Assembly (NCBI RefSeq): GCF_000307775.2
Contig: NZ_KK020676.1
Coordinates: 2,645,950 to 2,709,949, forward strand
Direction of reading: 5' to 3'
DNA: 64,000 nucleotides
From: Stutzerimonas stutzeri KOS6
GTDB taxonomy: Bacteria; Pseudomonadota; Gammaproteobacteria; Pseudomonadales; Pseudomonadaceae
How positions within the stretch are numbered: the stretch's first letter is position 1; every line of letters begins with the position of its first letter. Positions 36,430-46,152 of this stretch are shown here, one piece after another. The translations under genes and the position numbers were made by a program. A model generated the notes under the pieces. The model was given only the letters and a program-made list of their open reading frames with translations. It searched no databases and was not told the origin of the DNA.

Positions 36430-37365
36430 ATGAGTAAACGCCTGTACATCCAGGAAGTCGCCACCCGCGACGGCTTCCAGATCGAATCGAACTTCGTGCC
36501 GACCGAGGACAAGATCGCCCTGATCGACCGTCTCTCGCAAACCGGGCTGGCGAAGATCGAGGTCACCTCCTTCACCTCGCCCAAGGCCATCCCCAACCTG
36601 CGCGACGCCGAGGACGTGATGCGCGGCATAAGTCGCGTGGAGAGCGTCGAGTACACCGTGCTGGTGCCCAACGTGAAGGGTTGCGAGCGCGCCCTGGCCT
36701 GCGAGGTTGACGAAATCAACCTGGTCATGTCGGCCAGCGACACCCACGGCCTGGCCAACCTGCGTATGACGCCCGAGCAGTCGCTGGTGCAGTTCCGCGA
36801 GATCATCGAAGTCACCCGTGGCAGCGACGTGTTCGTCAACGCCTCCTTGTCCACCACCTTCGGTTGCCCGTTCGAGGGCGAGGTACCCGAGCAACGCATC
36901 CACGAACTGGTGCAGCGCCTGCTGGAAATGGGCGTGCAGGGCATCACCCTCTGCGACACCACCGGCATGGCCGACCCGGCACAGGTCGAGCGCATTTGTC
37001 GTGAGGCGCTGCAACGCTGGCCCGAAGCCGTGTTCACCGCGCACTTCCACAATACCCGCGGGATGGGCCTGGCCAACGCATTGGCGGCGCTGAACGCCGG
37101 TATCGACCGCTTCGACGCGTCGCTCGGCGGCCTCGGTGGCTGCCCCTATGCGCCGGGTGCCAGCGGCAATATCTGCAGCGAGGACCTGGTACACATGTTC
37201 CAGCGCATGGGCCTGGATACCGCGGTCGACCTCGACCGGCTGTTGCAGTGCGCCGCGGACCTGCCGCAACTGGTCGGCCACGAGGTGCCGGGAGCCGTGC
37301 TCAAGGCCGGCAAGGCGGATCGCCGCTATCCGAAACCGAAGTGGATGCAGGAAGCCGGCGCCTGA
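36430..37365 (+). CDS. hydroxymethylglutaryl-CoA lyase family protein
   Basis: A 311-residue TIM-barrel lyase of the HMG-CoA lyase (HMGL) family. Metal and substrate residues are visible: ATRDGFQ near the start, HFHNTRG (metal His pair) and the signature GGLGGCPYAPGASGN with the catalytic Cys. HMG-CoA lyase splits HMG-CoA into acetyl-CoA and acetoacetate. The HFHNTRG variant differs from the HCHDTYG of true leucine-pathway lyases, so a related substrate (for example citramalyl-CoA or another 3-hydroxy-3-methyl-acyl-CoA) is possible. It follows the CoA-transferase gene after two repeat elements, and the two probably form one pathway. No leucine-pathway genes (liu) are nearby. Confidence 0.88.
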   Translation: MSKRLYIQEVATRDGFQIESNFVPTEDKIALIDRLSQTGLAKIEVTSFTSPKAIPNLRDAEDVMRGISRVESVEYTVLVPNVKGCERALACEVDEINLVMSASDTHGLANLRMTPEQSLVQFREIIEVTRGSDVFVNASLSTTFGCPFEGEVPEQRIHELVQRLLEMGVQGITLCDTTGMADPAQVERICREALQRWPEAVFTAHFHNTRGMGLANALAALNAGIDRFDASLGGLGGCPYAPGASGNICSEDLVHMFQRMGLDTAVDLDRLLQCAADLPQLVGHEVPGAVLKAGKADRRYPKPKWMQEAGA

Positions 37366-37403
37366 GCCTAATGCTTAATGCCAAAAGCTGGTTGCAGGAT
37401 TAT

Positions 37404-37450
37404 GTAGGAGCGGGCCACGCCCGCGATTCGCGCGCATGGCGCGCTCCTAC
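37404..37450. repeat. REP-type palindrome
   Basis: GTAGGAGCG (37404-37412) and CGCTCCTAC (37442-37450) flank a GC-rich core, a common form of Pseudomonas extragenic palindrome. It lies in the 267-base gap between the convergent lyase and hydrolase genes, where I see nothing else that I can support. Confidence 0.7.
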
Positions 37451-37632
37451 AGCGTACTCTCTGTGCTTATTAGGCGCCTGAGTCGGCTTTTTCCGTTCTC
37501 GCGAGTGAATGCCGTGCGGGGCTCAACAATCCGGTCTGAGCGTTCGAGTCTCTCCGTCCACACCCTGTTTGGCTGAAGAGCTCGAGCCCGGCGGCTTTCC
37601 GACCGGGTTCGCGCGCTAGCACACGCGGGCTC

Positions 37633-38523
37633 TCAGACGCCCTGGCAGAATATCAAAATTGCCTCGGCCACCGCATCGGGCGCTTCGCGCTGGGGAAAAT
37701 GACCGACTCCCGGCAACAGCTGGCGATGGTATGGACCACTGAACAGGCCCTCGCGCCCGGCCGAGCTGTCCGGTGCGTTGCAAGTATCCGCCTCGCCGTG
37801 CAGCACCAGCGTCGGCACCGCCAGCACGGGTGTGGGCTGCAACAGCACCTCGTCCGGCGCATAGGCCGGATCGCCTTCGACGAAGCCCCAGCGATGCCGG
37901 TAGGAATGCAGCACCACCGCGGCCCAGTCCGGATTATCGAAGGCCTCGCTGGCCTGGGCGAAATCCGCCTCGGCGTACCAGCCGGGCGGCGACCAGGTAT
38001 CCCAAAGCAGACGGGTGAAGGCCACGCGATCCTCGACGACCGTGCGCTCGCCGCGCGGCGTGGCCATGTACCAGTGGTACCAGTAATTGCGCGCCTGATG
38101 CAGGGAAAGCTGCTGCTCGGGATCGTTGGTGCCGTAGCCCACCGAGAGCATCACCAGCCGCGCGGCCGCGTGATGGCGAAGGCCGCAAGCGTTGGCCACC
38201 GCCCGCGCGCCCCAGTCGTGGCCGACCAGTACCGGTTGTTCGAGGCACAGTGCATCGATGAAGTCGAGCAGATCGCGTCCCAGCGCGGCCAACTGGCCAC
38301 TGCGCGGGGTCAGCGGGTCGACGAAGCGCGTCTGGCCGAAGCCACGCAGCGTCGGACAGAGCACACGATAACCGGCTGTCGCCAGTCGCTCGGCCACCGC
38401 TAGCCAACCCTCCGCGCAGTCCGGCCAGCCATGCACCAGCACGGCGGTCCGTCGGCCACGGGGATTGCATTCGAGATAGGCAATATTCAGCACCGGCGTA
38501 CTGACAAAGGCATAGCGGCTCAT
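37633..38523 (-). CDS. alpha/beta-hydrolase, epoxide-hydrolase/dehalogenase-like
   Basis: A 296-residue alpha/beta-hydrolase. The oxyanion motif HGWPDCAEGW and the nucleophile elbow GHDWGA, with Asp as nucleophile, place it near epoxide hydrolases and haloalkane dehalogenases rather than esterases. The final His is in GVGHFPQREAP. The substrate is unknown. The ATG at 38523 has GGAGAAG upstream. It is separated from dctP copy 2 by a terminator, so it should have its own promoter. It is not part of known itaconate operons. Confidence 0.85.
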   Translation of the reverse strand: MSRYAFVSTPVLNIAYLECNPRGRRTAVLVHGWPDCAEGWLAVAERLATAGYRVLCPTLRGFGQTRFVDPLTPRSGQLAALGRDLLDFIDALCLEQPVLVGHDWGARAVANACGLRHHAAARLVMLSVGYGTNDPEQQLSLHQARNYWYHWYMATPRGERTVVEDRVAFTRLLWDTWSPPGWYAEADFAQASEAFDNPDWAAVVLHSYRHRWGFVEGDPAYAPDEVLLQPTPVLAVPTLVLHGEADTCNAPDSSAGREGLFSGPYHRQLLPGVGHFPQREAPDAVAEAILIFCQGV

Positions 38524-38576
38524 GCCGGCTTCTCCGTGCGTTCCATGGCTTGTCAGGATAAGCCTTCGGCCGCACG

Positions 38577-38612
38577 AAAAAAGCGGGCCGGTCACATTCG
38601 ACCAGGCCCGCT
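38577..38612 (-). terminator. rho-independent terminator after dctP copy 2
   Basis: On the minus strand AGCGGGCC and GGCCCGCT (38582-38589 and 38605-38612), extended by GGTC/GACC, form a stem of about 12 bp with a 6-base loop, followed by six T. It ends the itaconate operon 60 bases after the dctP stop, before any dctQ/dctM could be read. Confidence 0.85.
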
Positions 38613-38671
38613 ACGGTTTTGGCAACCCATTGCTGGCGGCGGCAAGGGGACTGCCAGCCGCCGCCCGGGCT

Positions 38672-40545
<1,874 letters not shown>

Positions 40546-40564
40546 GGCTGATTCCTCGGTGCGG

Positions 40565-41770
40565 TCAGACCGCACCCTGTTCGTGCAGACGCTGGATATC
40601 GCCGGGCGCATAGCCCAGCTCGGCAAGCAGTGCGTCGGTGTGCTGACCAAGCGCGGGGATCGGATCCATGCGCGGTTCAAAGGCACTGTTGCGCCCGGGT
40701 GGCAGCAGCGTCGGCAGGCGGCCGGAAGGGCTGTCCACCTCGCTCCAGCGCTGGCGCGCCTCCAGTTGCGGATGCGCCCAGACCCCGGCCATGTCGTTGA
40801 CGTGGGCATTGGCGATCGGCGCGATATCCAGGCGGGCGATCACCTCGTCAGCACTCAGCCGGGAGAACGCCTCGACGATGATGGCGCGCAGCTCGGCACG
40901 GTTTTCCGAGCGTTTGAAGTTCGCCGAGAAGCGTTCGTCCTGCGCCAGCTCCGGTTGCAGCAGCACCTTATCGCAGAACAGCAGCCACTCGCGCTCGTTC
41001 TGCAGGCCGAGCATCACCGTGCCGCCGTCGCCGGTGGGAAACGGCCCGTAGGGATAGATGGTGGCGTGTGCAGCGCCGGCCCTTGGGGGTGGCGTGGCGC
41101 CCTTGTAGGCGTAATACAGCGGGTAGCCCATCCATTCCACCAGGCTTTCGAGCATGGTCACATCGACGCGGCTGCCTTCGCCGGTCTTGTCGCGCAGCAT
41201 CAGCGCCGAGAGCACACCGGTGTAGGCGTACATGCCGGCGGCGATATCGGCGATGGAGCAGCCGGCCTTGGCCATTTCAGTCTCGCCCGACCCGCCAGTG
41301 ACGGAGAGAAAGCCGCCCTCGCTCTGGATCAGCAGATCGTAGGCCTTCTTCTGCTCATAGGGCCCGCCTTCGCCGTAGCCGGAAATGTCGCAGACGATCA
41401 GCCGCGGGAAGCGCTCGTGCAGCGCCTCGAACGACAGTCCCATGCGCGCGGCGGCGCCCGGTGCAAGGTTCTGCACCAGCACGTCGGCGTTGCCCAGCAG
41501 TTGATCGAGCACCTGGGTGGCGGCCTCCTGCTTGACGTCCAGGGTCAGGCTTTCCTTGGAACGGTTGGTCCAGACGAAATGCGAGGCCAGGCCGTCGACG
41601 CGCTCGTCATAGCCGCGGGCGAAGTCGCCTGCGCCCGGGCGCTCGATCTTGATCACCCGGGCGCCGAGATCGGCCAGCTGGCGCGTGCAGAACGGCGCGG
41701 CAATGGCGTGTTCGAGGCTGACCACGGTGATGCCGTCGAGGGGACGGGGTTTGGCTTGGGTGTTGGTCAT
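40565..41770 (-). CDS. ict: itaconate CoA-transferase (class III)
   Basis: A 401-residue family III CoA-transferase with PLDGITVVSLEHAIAAPFCTRQLADLGARVIKIERPGAGDFARGYD and catalytic D175 in CSIADIAAGMYAYTG. By context it moves CoA from succinyl-CoA to itaconate (P. aeruginosa Ict, PA0882). The ATG at 41770 has an AGGAA site; an ATG five codons earlier is less likely. It is only distantly similar to the other CoA-transferase of the island (35018-36220), so the two probably use different acids. Confidence 0.9.
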   Translation of the reverse strand: MTNTQAKPRPLDGITVVSLEHAIAAPFCTRQLADLGARVIKIERPGAGDFARGYDERVDGLASHFVWTNRSKESLTLDVKQEAATQVLDQLLGNADVLVQNLAPGAAARMGLSFEALHERFPRLIVCDISGYGEGGPYEQKKAYDLLIQSEGGFLSVTGGSGETEMAKAGCSIADIAAGMYAYTGVLSALMLRDKTGEGSRVDVTMLESLVEWMGYPLYYAYKGATPPPRAGAAHATIYPYGPFPTGDGGTVMLGLQNEREWLLFCDKVLLQPELAQDERFSANFKRSENRAELRAIIVEAFSRLSADEVIARLDIAPIANAHVNDMAGVWAHPQLEARQRWSEVDSPSGRLPTLLPPGRNSAFEPRMDPIPALGQHTDALLAELGYAPGDIQRLHEQGAV

Positions 41771-41860
41771 GTTCGATTCCTGCAATTGGGTTCAGGCCAA
41801 CCTGATGGCACGTTCGTAAGGGCCTTCAGCCCGCTGACGCGTGGTCCTTGTTGCTGGTTT

Positions 41861-41967
41861 GAAGCCCACCCTACGGGCCTCCACCGACTTCGGATTCATG
41901 CGCGCGTTTTTGTAGGGTGGGCTTCAGCCCACCGGGGGCACGTGGTGGGACTAAAGCCCACCCCGCG
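41861..41967. repeat. palindromic elements of the GTAGGGTGGGCTT type
   Basis: GAAGCCCACCCTAC (41861-41874) and GTAGGGTGGGCTTC (41912-41925) are a perfect 14-base inverted repeat. A following GTGGGCTTCAGCCCAC hairpin and a GTGGGACTAAAGCCCAC element extend the structure. It lies in the 299-base gap between the MmgE/PrpD gene and ict inside the operon. Confidence 0.8.
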
Positions 41968-41989
41968 CTCACCTCAACATGCTCAGCGG

Positions 41990-42062
41990 CGTAGGGTGGA
42001 TGTCGCCTTTCACATCCACCGGGATCCGCTCGGTGGATCGACGAAGCGCGATCCACCCTACG
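41990..42062. repeat. palindromic element, GTAGGGTGGATG family (copy 3)
   Basis: CGTAGGGTGGAT at the left end pairs with ATCCACCCTACG at the right end, and inner CATCCACC and GGTGGATCG add a second hairpin. It ends 7 bases before the MmgE/PrpD stop codon. Confidence 0.82.
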
Positions 42063-42069
42063 TCTCCCC

Positions 42070-43422
42070 TCAGGCCAGACCGCTCAAATCGTCGGTGTCG
42101 CGCAACCGCCAGACCGTGTCGATCAGCACGCCCGCCTCGTCATCGCCGCGCGCGCCAGAGAACTGCACCAGGCGACGGAATTTGCCCTCCAATTCGGCGC
42201 GGCTCAGGCTGTTGCCCGGGTCGCCCTTGGGCTCGTCGATGGCGCCGTGCAGCGTGCGGCCATCGGCGGTGGTCACTTCGACGCGACCGAGCCAGCGTGC
42301 CGGGTAGGCCTCGTCCACCTCGGGATCGAGCGTCATCGAAACCTTCTCGCGGAATTCGCCGACACGCGGGTCGCTGAGTGCATGGCTGTGGAATTCGGTC
42401 AGGCCGGCCTTGCGGTACAGGGCGATCAGCCCCAGCACGGTGCCCATGCTGAACTTGGCCTGGTGCACCGTCTGCGGTACTGCCACGCGTCCGAGCACGT
42501 CGATGGCGCCCTGATGCACACGGGTGGTGACGCTGGCGATGTCCTCTGCCTTGAGCCCTTCGCGCTGCATCAGCGCCAGCAGCGCGTCGGCGGCCGGATG
42601 CGTATGGCGGCACGAGGCGTGGAACTTGAACGAGGTTTCAGCCAACGCCCAGCGAGTGCCGAGGCGCTCGGACAGCTTGCTCGGGTCGGCGTCGCTCGAC
42701 ATACCGGCGGCCATGCCCTGCTCACCTTCGAGGATGTCCTGCGCACCAGTAAGCCCGTCGGCGGTCAGATAGGCGGCGAGCAGCCCGTCGGCGGCCGCCT
42801 TGGCGGTGTGCAGTTGCTTGGAATCGGCGGCGTCGCGCAGGAACTCCCAGAGCCCGGCGGCCTGGGTGCCGGCGCTGCCAAGCAGGTGAGTGAACTGCTG
42901 CTGGTCGAAGTCCATCAGCTTGCCCACCGCCACGGCGGCGGCCAGGGTGCCCACCGTCGCCGTGGTGTGGAAGATGCGGTAATGCGAGCGGCCGAGGAAC
43001 TCACCGATGCGAATGCCCGCCTCGTAGCCCGCGACCGAGGCCACGAGCAGTTCGCGGCCGGATTTGCCGAGATCCTGCGCGACCGCCAGCGCGGCGGGAA
43101 ACACCACCGTGGCCGGGTGCAGCACGGAGCTGTTGTGCAGGTCGTCCTGCTCGACCAGGTGCGAGCTGGCGGCGTTCACCAGCGCGGCGAAGTAGGCCGA
43201 GCTGGAACGTCCGTTGACCAGGATGCGGGCACGGCCTTCGGCTGGCCCCATGCGTTCGGCGTAACGTTCGAACAGCGGAATCGGGTGCGACCCGGCGCTG
43301 GCCAGGGCGGAGCCGAGCCAGTCGAGGAACAGGTCTTCGGTACGGGCAAGCACCGCGTCGGGAATCTGCTCGTAACGCAGCCCGGCGAGAAATTCGGTGA
43401 GGGCCTGGGTGTGCTGGCTCAT
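42070..43422 (-). CDS. MmgE/PrpD family protein of the itaconate operon
   Basis: A 450-residue MmgE/PrpD-fold protein, the family of 2-methylcitrate dehydratase and cis-aconitate decarboxylase. Family stretches visible are DLFLDWLGSALA, HPATVVFPAALA, HTTATVGTLAAAVAVGKL, SFKFHASCRHTHPAADALL and the C-terminal AELEGKFRRLV. It corresponds to PA0881, whose role in the itaconate operon is not settled. Its ATG at 43422 overlaps the stop of the VOC gene by four bases (ATGA), so the two are translationally coupled. A much longer frame exists upstream but would lie wholly over that gene. Confidence 0.9.
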   Translation of the reverse strand: MSQHTQALTEFLAGLRYEQIPDAVLARTEDLFLDWLGSALASAGSHPIPLFERYAERMGPAEGRARILVNGRSSSAYFAALVNAASSHLVEQDDLHNSSVLHPATVVFPAALAVAQDLGKSGRELLVASVAGYEAGIRIGEFLGRSHYRIFHTTATVGTLAAAVAVGKLMDFDQQQFTHLLGSAGTQAAGLWEFLRDAADSKQLHTAKAAADGLLAAYLTADGLTGAQDILEGEQGMAAGMSSDADPSKLSERLGTRWALAETSFKFHASCRHTHPAADALLALMQREGLKAEDIASVTTRVHQGAIDVLGRVAVPQTVHQAKFSMGTVLGLIALYRKAGLTEFHSHALSDPRVGEFREKVSMTLDPEVDEAYPARWLGRVEVTTADGRTLHGAIDEPKGDPGNSLSRAELEGKFRRLVQFSGARGDDEAGVLIDTVWRLRDTDDLSGLA

Positions 43423-43811
43423 GCCATGGTCTCCAGCGGATTGGACAGTTCGATGAGGTTGAAATCGGGATCGCGCAGGTACACCGAGCGGATCGGCCCG
43501 TTGGCACCGCTGCGCTGCACCGGCCCCTCGATCACGGCCACACCCTGGGCATCGAGATGGGCGATCACCTCCTCCAGCGGCGTGGTGACGATGAAGCAGA
43601 GGTCCGCCGAGCCCGGCGTCGGGCGCTCGGCCTTGGGTTCGAATTCGCGCCCGGCCTGGTGCAGATTGAGTTTCTGCCCGCCGAATGCGAGCGCCTTGCG
43701 TCCCTCGCCGAAGGTCAGCGCACGCATGCCGAGCACGCGGCAATAGAAATCCGTCGTTACGTCGAGGTCCGCGACGGTCAGGACCAGATGGTCGAGATGG
43801 CTGATGTTCAT
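43419..43811 (-). CDS. VOC (glyoxalase/bleomycin-resistance) family protein
   Basis: A 130-residue metal-binding VOC protein with two beta-alpha-beta-beta-beta units: HLDHLVLTVADLDVTTDFYCRVLGM at the start and RSVYLRDPDFNLIELSNP at the end, whose His and Glu are likely ligands. It corresponds to PA0880 of the P. aeruginosa operon; it might be an epimerase or isomerase of a CoA ester, but this is not shown. The ATG at 43811 is chosen because it starts the fold; the longer frame runs into the repeat element upstream. The stop overlaps the MmgE/PrpD start. Confidence 0.87.
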   Translation of the reverse strand: MNISHLDHLVLTVADLDVTTDFYCRVLGMRALTFGEGRKALAFGGQKLNLHQAGREFEPKAERPTPGSADLCFIVTTPLEEVIAHLDAQGVAVIEGPVQRSGANGPIRSVYLRDPDFNLIELSNPLETMA

Positions 43812-43830
43812 GACGCACGTCCCCCTCTTT

Positions 43831-43901
43831 CGTAGGGCGGAAAACCGCTCAGCGTTTTCCACCATGCAAACGGTGGATGTAAAAACGACATCCACCCTAC
43901 G
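43831..43901. repeat. palindromic element, GTAGGGTGGATG family (copy 4)
   Basis: CGTAGGGCGGAAAAC at the left and the right-end CATCCACCCTACG are the terminal arms, and inner GGTGGATGTAAAAACGACATCCACC forms a hairpin. The left arm has decayed by a few bases. It fills most of the 97-base gap between the acyl-CoA dehydrogenase and VOC genes. Confidence 0.75.
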
Positions 43902-43908
43902 CGCGCCG

Positions 43909-45072
43909 TCAGAACGAGCGCGGCAGCTCGAGCAGATGCTCGGCCACGTACGACAGGATCAGGTTGGTGGAGATTGGCGCCACCTGGTACAGGCGCGTCT
44001 CGCGGAACTTGCGCTCGACGTCGTATTCGTTGGCGAAGCCGAAGCCGCCATGGGTCTGCAGGCAGGCGTTGGCCGCCTCCCAGCTGGCCTTGGCCGCCAG
44101 GTACTTGGCCATGTTGGCGGCGGCGCCGGCATTGCGACCGCTGTCATATTCCTCACAGGCGCGCCAGCGCATCAGGTCGGCCGCCTCGATCTCGATGTGC
44201 GCCTCTGCAATGGGGAACTGCACACCCTGGTTCTGCCCGATGGGGCGGCCGAACACCACGCGGTCGCGGGCATAGGCGCTGGCCTTCTCGATGAACCAGC
44301 GGCCATCGCCGATGCACTCGGCGGCGATCAGCGTGCGCTCGGCATTGAGCCCGTCGAGGATGTAGCGAAAGCCCTTGCCCTCCTCACCGATCAGGCTGCT
44401 GGCCGGGATCTCCAGGTTGTCGAAGAACAGCTCGTTGGTTTCGTGATTGACCATGTTGGCGATCGGTTGCACGGTCAGGCCGTTGCCGATCGCCTCGCGC
44501 AGGTCCACCAGGAAGATCGACATGCCCTCGGACTTGCGCTGCACCTCGGCCAGCGGCGTGGTGCGCGCCAGCAGGATCATCAGGTCCGAGTGCTGGATGC
44601 GCGAGATCCAGACCTTCTGCCCGTTGATGACGTACTTGTCGCCCTGCTTCACCGCCGTGGTCTTGATCTTGGTGGTGTCGGTGCCCGTGGTGGGCTCGGT
44701 GACCCCCATGGACTGCAGGCGCAGCTCGCCGCTGGCCAGCTTCGGCAGGTAGTAACGCTTCTGCTCGTCACTGCCGTTCCTGAGCAGGGTGAACATGTTG
44801 TACATCTGCCCGTGCACGGTGCCGGAATTGCCGCCGCAACGGTTTACCTCCTCGAGGATCACCGAGGCTTCGGCCAGGCCGAGGCCGGAACCGCCGTACT
44901 CTTCCGGGATCATCGCCGACAGCCAGCCGGCCTGGGTCAGCGCCGTGACGAAGGCCTCGGGAAAGCCCTTCTCCTCGTCGATCTTGCGCCAGTACTCGGC
45001 GGGAAATTCGGCACACAGGGCGCGTACGCCTTCGCGGATGGCGTTCAGTTCTTCATTCTTGTGCGGCGTCAT
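43909..45072 (-). CDS. acyl-CoA dehydrogenase of the itaconate operon
   Basis: A 387-residue FAD-dependent acyl-CoA dehydrogenase. Motifs are AMIPEEYGGSGLGLAEASVILEEV, LQSMGVTEPTTGTDTTKIKTTA (FAD/substrate loop), GQKVWISRIQHSD and the C-terminal QTHGGFGFANEYDVERKFRETR. It corresponds to PA0879. Itaconate breakdown as known needs no such oxidation, so it may feed a saturated relative such as methylsuccinyl-CoA into the pathway; this is inference. A GAGGAA site precedes the ATG. Confidence 0.92.
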   Translation of the reverse strand: MTPHKNEELNAIREGVRALCAEFPAEYWRKIDEEKGFPEAFVTALTQAGWLSAMIPEEYGGSGLGLAEASVILEEVNRCGGNSGTVHGQMYNMFTLLRNGSDEQKRYYLPKLASGELRLQSMGVTEPTTGTDTTKIKTTAVKQGDKYVINGQKVWISRIQHSDLMILLARTTPLAEVQRKSEGMSIFLVDLREAIGNGLTVQPIANMVNHETNELFFDNLEIPASSLIGEEGKGFRYILDGLNAERTLIAAECIGDGRWFIEKASAYARDRVVFGRPIGQNQGVQFPIAEAHIEIEAADLMRWRACEEYDSGRNAGAAANMAKYLAAKASWEAANACLQTHGGFGFANEYDVERKFRETRLYQVAPISTNLILSYVAEHLLELPRSF

Positions 45073-45107
45073 CTCGGTTCCTCAAAACTTCTCGTTGTCG
45101 CGGCAGA

Positions 45108-45195
45108 CGTAGGGTGGATCACGCTTTACCGATCCACCGGTCGGTTTTTCGGTGGATGTAAAAAGCGACGACTGCGCGTCCCGATCCACCCTGCG
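45108..45195. repeat. palindromic element, GTAGGGTGGATG family (copy 5)
   Basis: CGTAGGGTGGATC (45108-45120) pairs with GATCCACCCTGCG (45183-45195), one mismatch. Inner GATCCACCGG and GGTGGATG add a second stem. It fills most of the 132-base gap between the ich and acyl-CoA dehydrogenase genes. Confidence 0.8.
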
Positions 45196-45204
45196 ATTCG
45201 TTAC

Positions 45205-46026
45205 TCAGTCGAATTCCACTTCGGCCTTCTGCGCCAGGCCGTTGTGGTCGCCGGCCCACAGCTCGGCCTTGCCCGGCGCAACGATGCGACCGCCTACCTC
45301 GAAGGGTTGTGGCGCAATCAGCGGGCGCAAGCCGCGGTAGGAGAAGCGACGCAGGCGTGCGTCCGGATTGGCGCGACAGAAGGCGCGCAGGTTGAGCGTG
45401 GCGATCAGCGGGCCGTGCACCACCAACCCGGAGTAGCCTTCGGTTCCGGTGACGTAGGGCCAGTCGTAGTGGATGCGGTGGCCGTTGAAGGTGACGGCGG
45501 AGTAGCGGAACAGCAACGTCGGCGTAGGCGTCACGGCCTCGCGCCAGCCGCCGGCAACCATCGGTTCGCCGCTGCTGGTCTTCGGCGGACTGGGCTCGCG
45601 GTAGACGATGTCCTGCTCCTCGCGGATGGCCAGACGGCCGTCCTGCAGGTAGTCATGCTGTACGGTGACGAACAGCAGCGCGCCGGTGCGGCCGTGCTTT
45701 TCCTCGATATGCTTGATCGTCGAAACCCGCCGCGCCTCGCCACCCGCCTCCAGCGGAGCAAAGAACTCCAGCCGGCCACCCGCCCACATGCGGTTGCGGT
45801 TTTCCGCCGGAGGCAGGAAGCCGCCGCGGGCCGGATGCCCGTCCTCGCCCAGTCCGCTTTCGGCGATCGGCTCCTGGAAGAAGCACCACTGCCATAGCGG
45901 CGGCAACGCCTCACCATGAGCGGGAGTGGTTTCGCCAAAGGTGGCGGCAATGCGCATCAGCAGATTTCGACTGAGCTGATCGTGGACTTCTTCGCTGCGG
46001 CCAATCCAGGCAGAGGTATCGGTCAT
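45205..46026 (-). CDS. ich: itaconyl-CoA hydratase, MaoC/FAS1-like dehydratase family
   Basis: A 273-residue double-hotdog protein like mesaconyl-C4-CoA hydratase. The N-terminal FAS1-like dehydratase domain includes LPPLWQWCFFQEP and RMWAGGRLEFFAPL. The C-terminal hotdog has FNGHRIHYDWPYVTGTEGYSGLVVHGPLIATL, where the HRIHYDxxY pattern is the hydratase motif. It should hydrate itaconyl-CoA to citramalyl-CoA (Ich, PA0878 in P. aeruginosa). The ATG at 46026 has a GGAAG site. It is the first gene of the operon and divergent from its LysR regulator. Confidence 0.9.
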   Translation of the reverse strand: MTDTSAWIGRSEEVHDQLSRNLLMRIAATFGETTPAHGEALPPLWQWCFFQEPIAESGLGEDGHPARGGFLPPAENRNRMWAGGRLEFFAPLEAGGEARRVSTIKHIEEKHGRTGALLFVTVQHDYLQDGRLAIREEQDIVYREPSPPKTSSGEPMVAGGWREAVTPTPTLLFRYSAVTFNGHRIHYDWPYVTGTEGYSGLVVHGPLIATLNLRAFCRANPDARLRRFSYRGLRPLIAPQPFEVGGRIVAPGKAELWAGDHNGLAQKAEVEFD

Positions 46027-46110
46027 TGTTCGGCTTCCGGCTGTTGTCTTGTTTTGCGGCAGGATGCAACGAAGGCGGCGTTCCGAGAATTTGTATTTAC
46101 CAACACCAGC

Positions 46111-46127
46111 GTTCGGATATTCTGAAC
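46111..46127. promoter_or_regulatory. candidate operator of the itaconate LysR regulator
   Basis: GTTCGGATATTCTGAAC is an imperfect 17-base palindrome (GTTCxGA...TCxGAAC) with a LysR T-N11-A core (T46113, A46125). It lies in the 126-base gap between ich and the divergent regulator gene. Confidence 0.6.
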
Positions 46128-46152
46128 GCATTCATTGCACGAGCCGCATCCC

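Noticed and set aside
37536..37566. GAGCGTTCGAGTCTCTCCGT looks like the T-arm of a tRNA
   Set aside because: No upstream tRNA body folds with it and the T-stem has a mismatch. It could be a remnant, but it is too short to call a tRNA or an attachment site.
42247..43746. Long plus-strand open frame opposite the MmgE/PrpD and VOC genes
   Set aside because: It is a shadow frame rich in Gly, Val, Arg and His, with no ribosome site or family motif.
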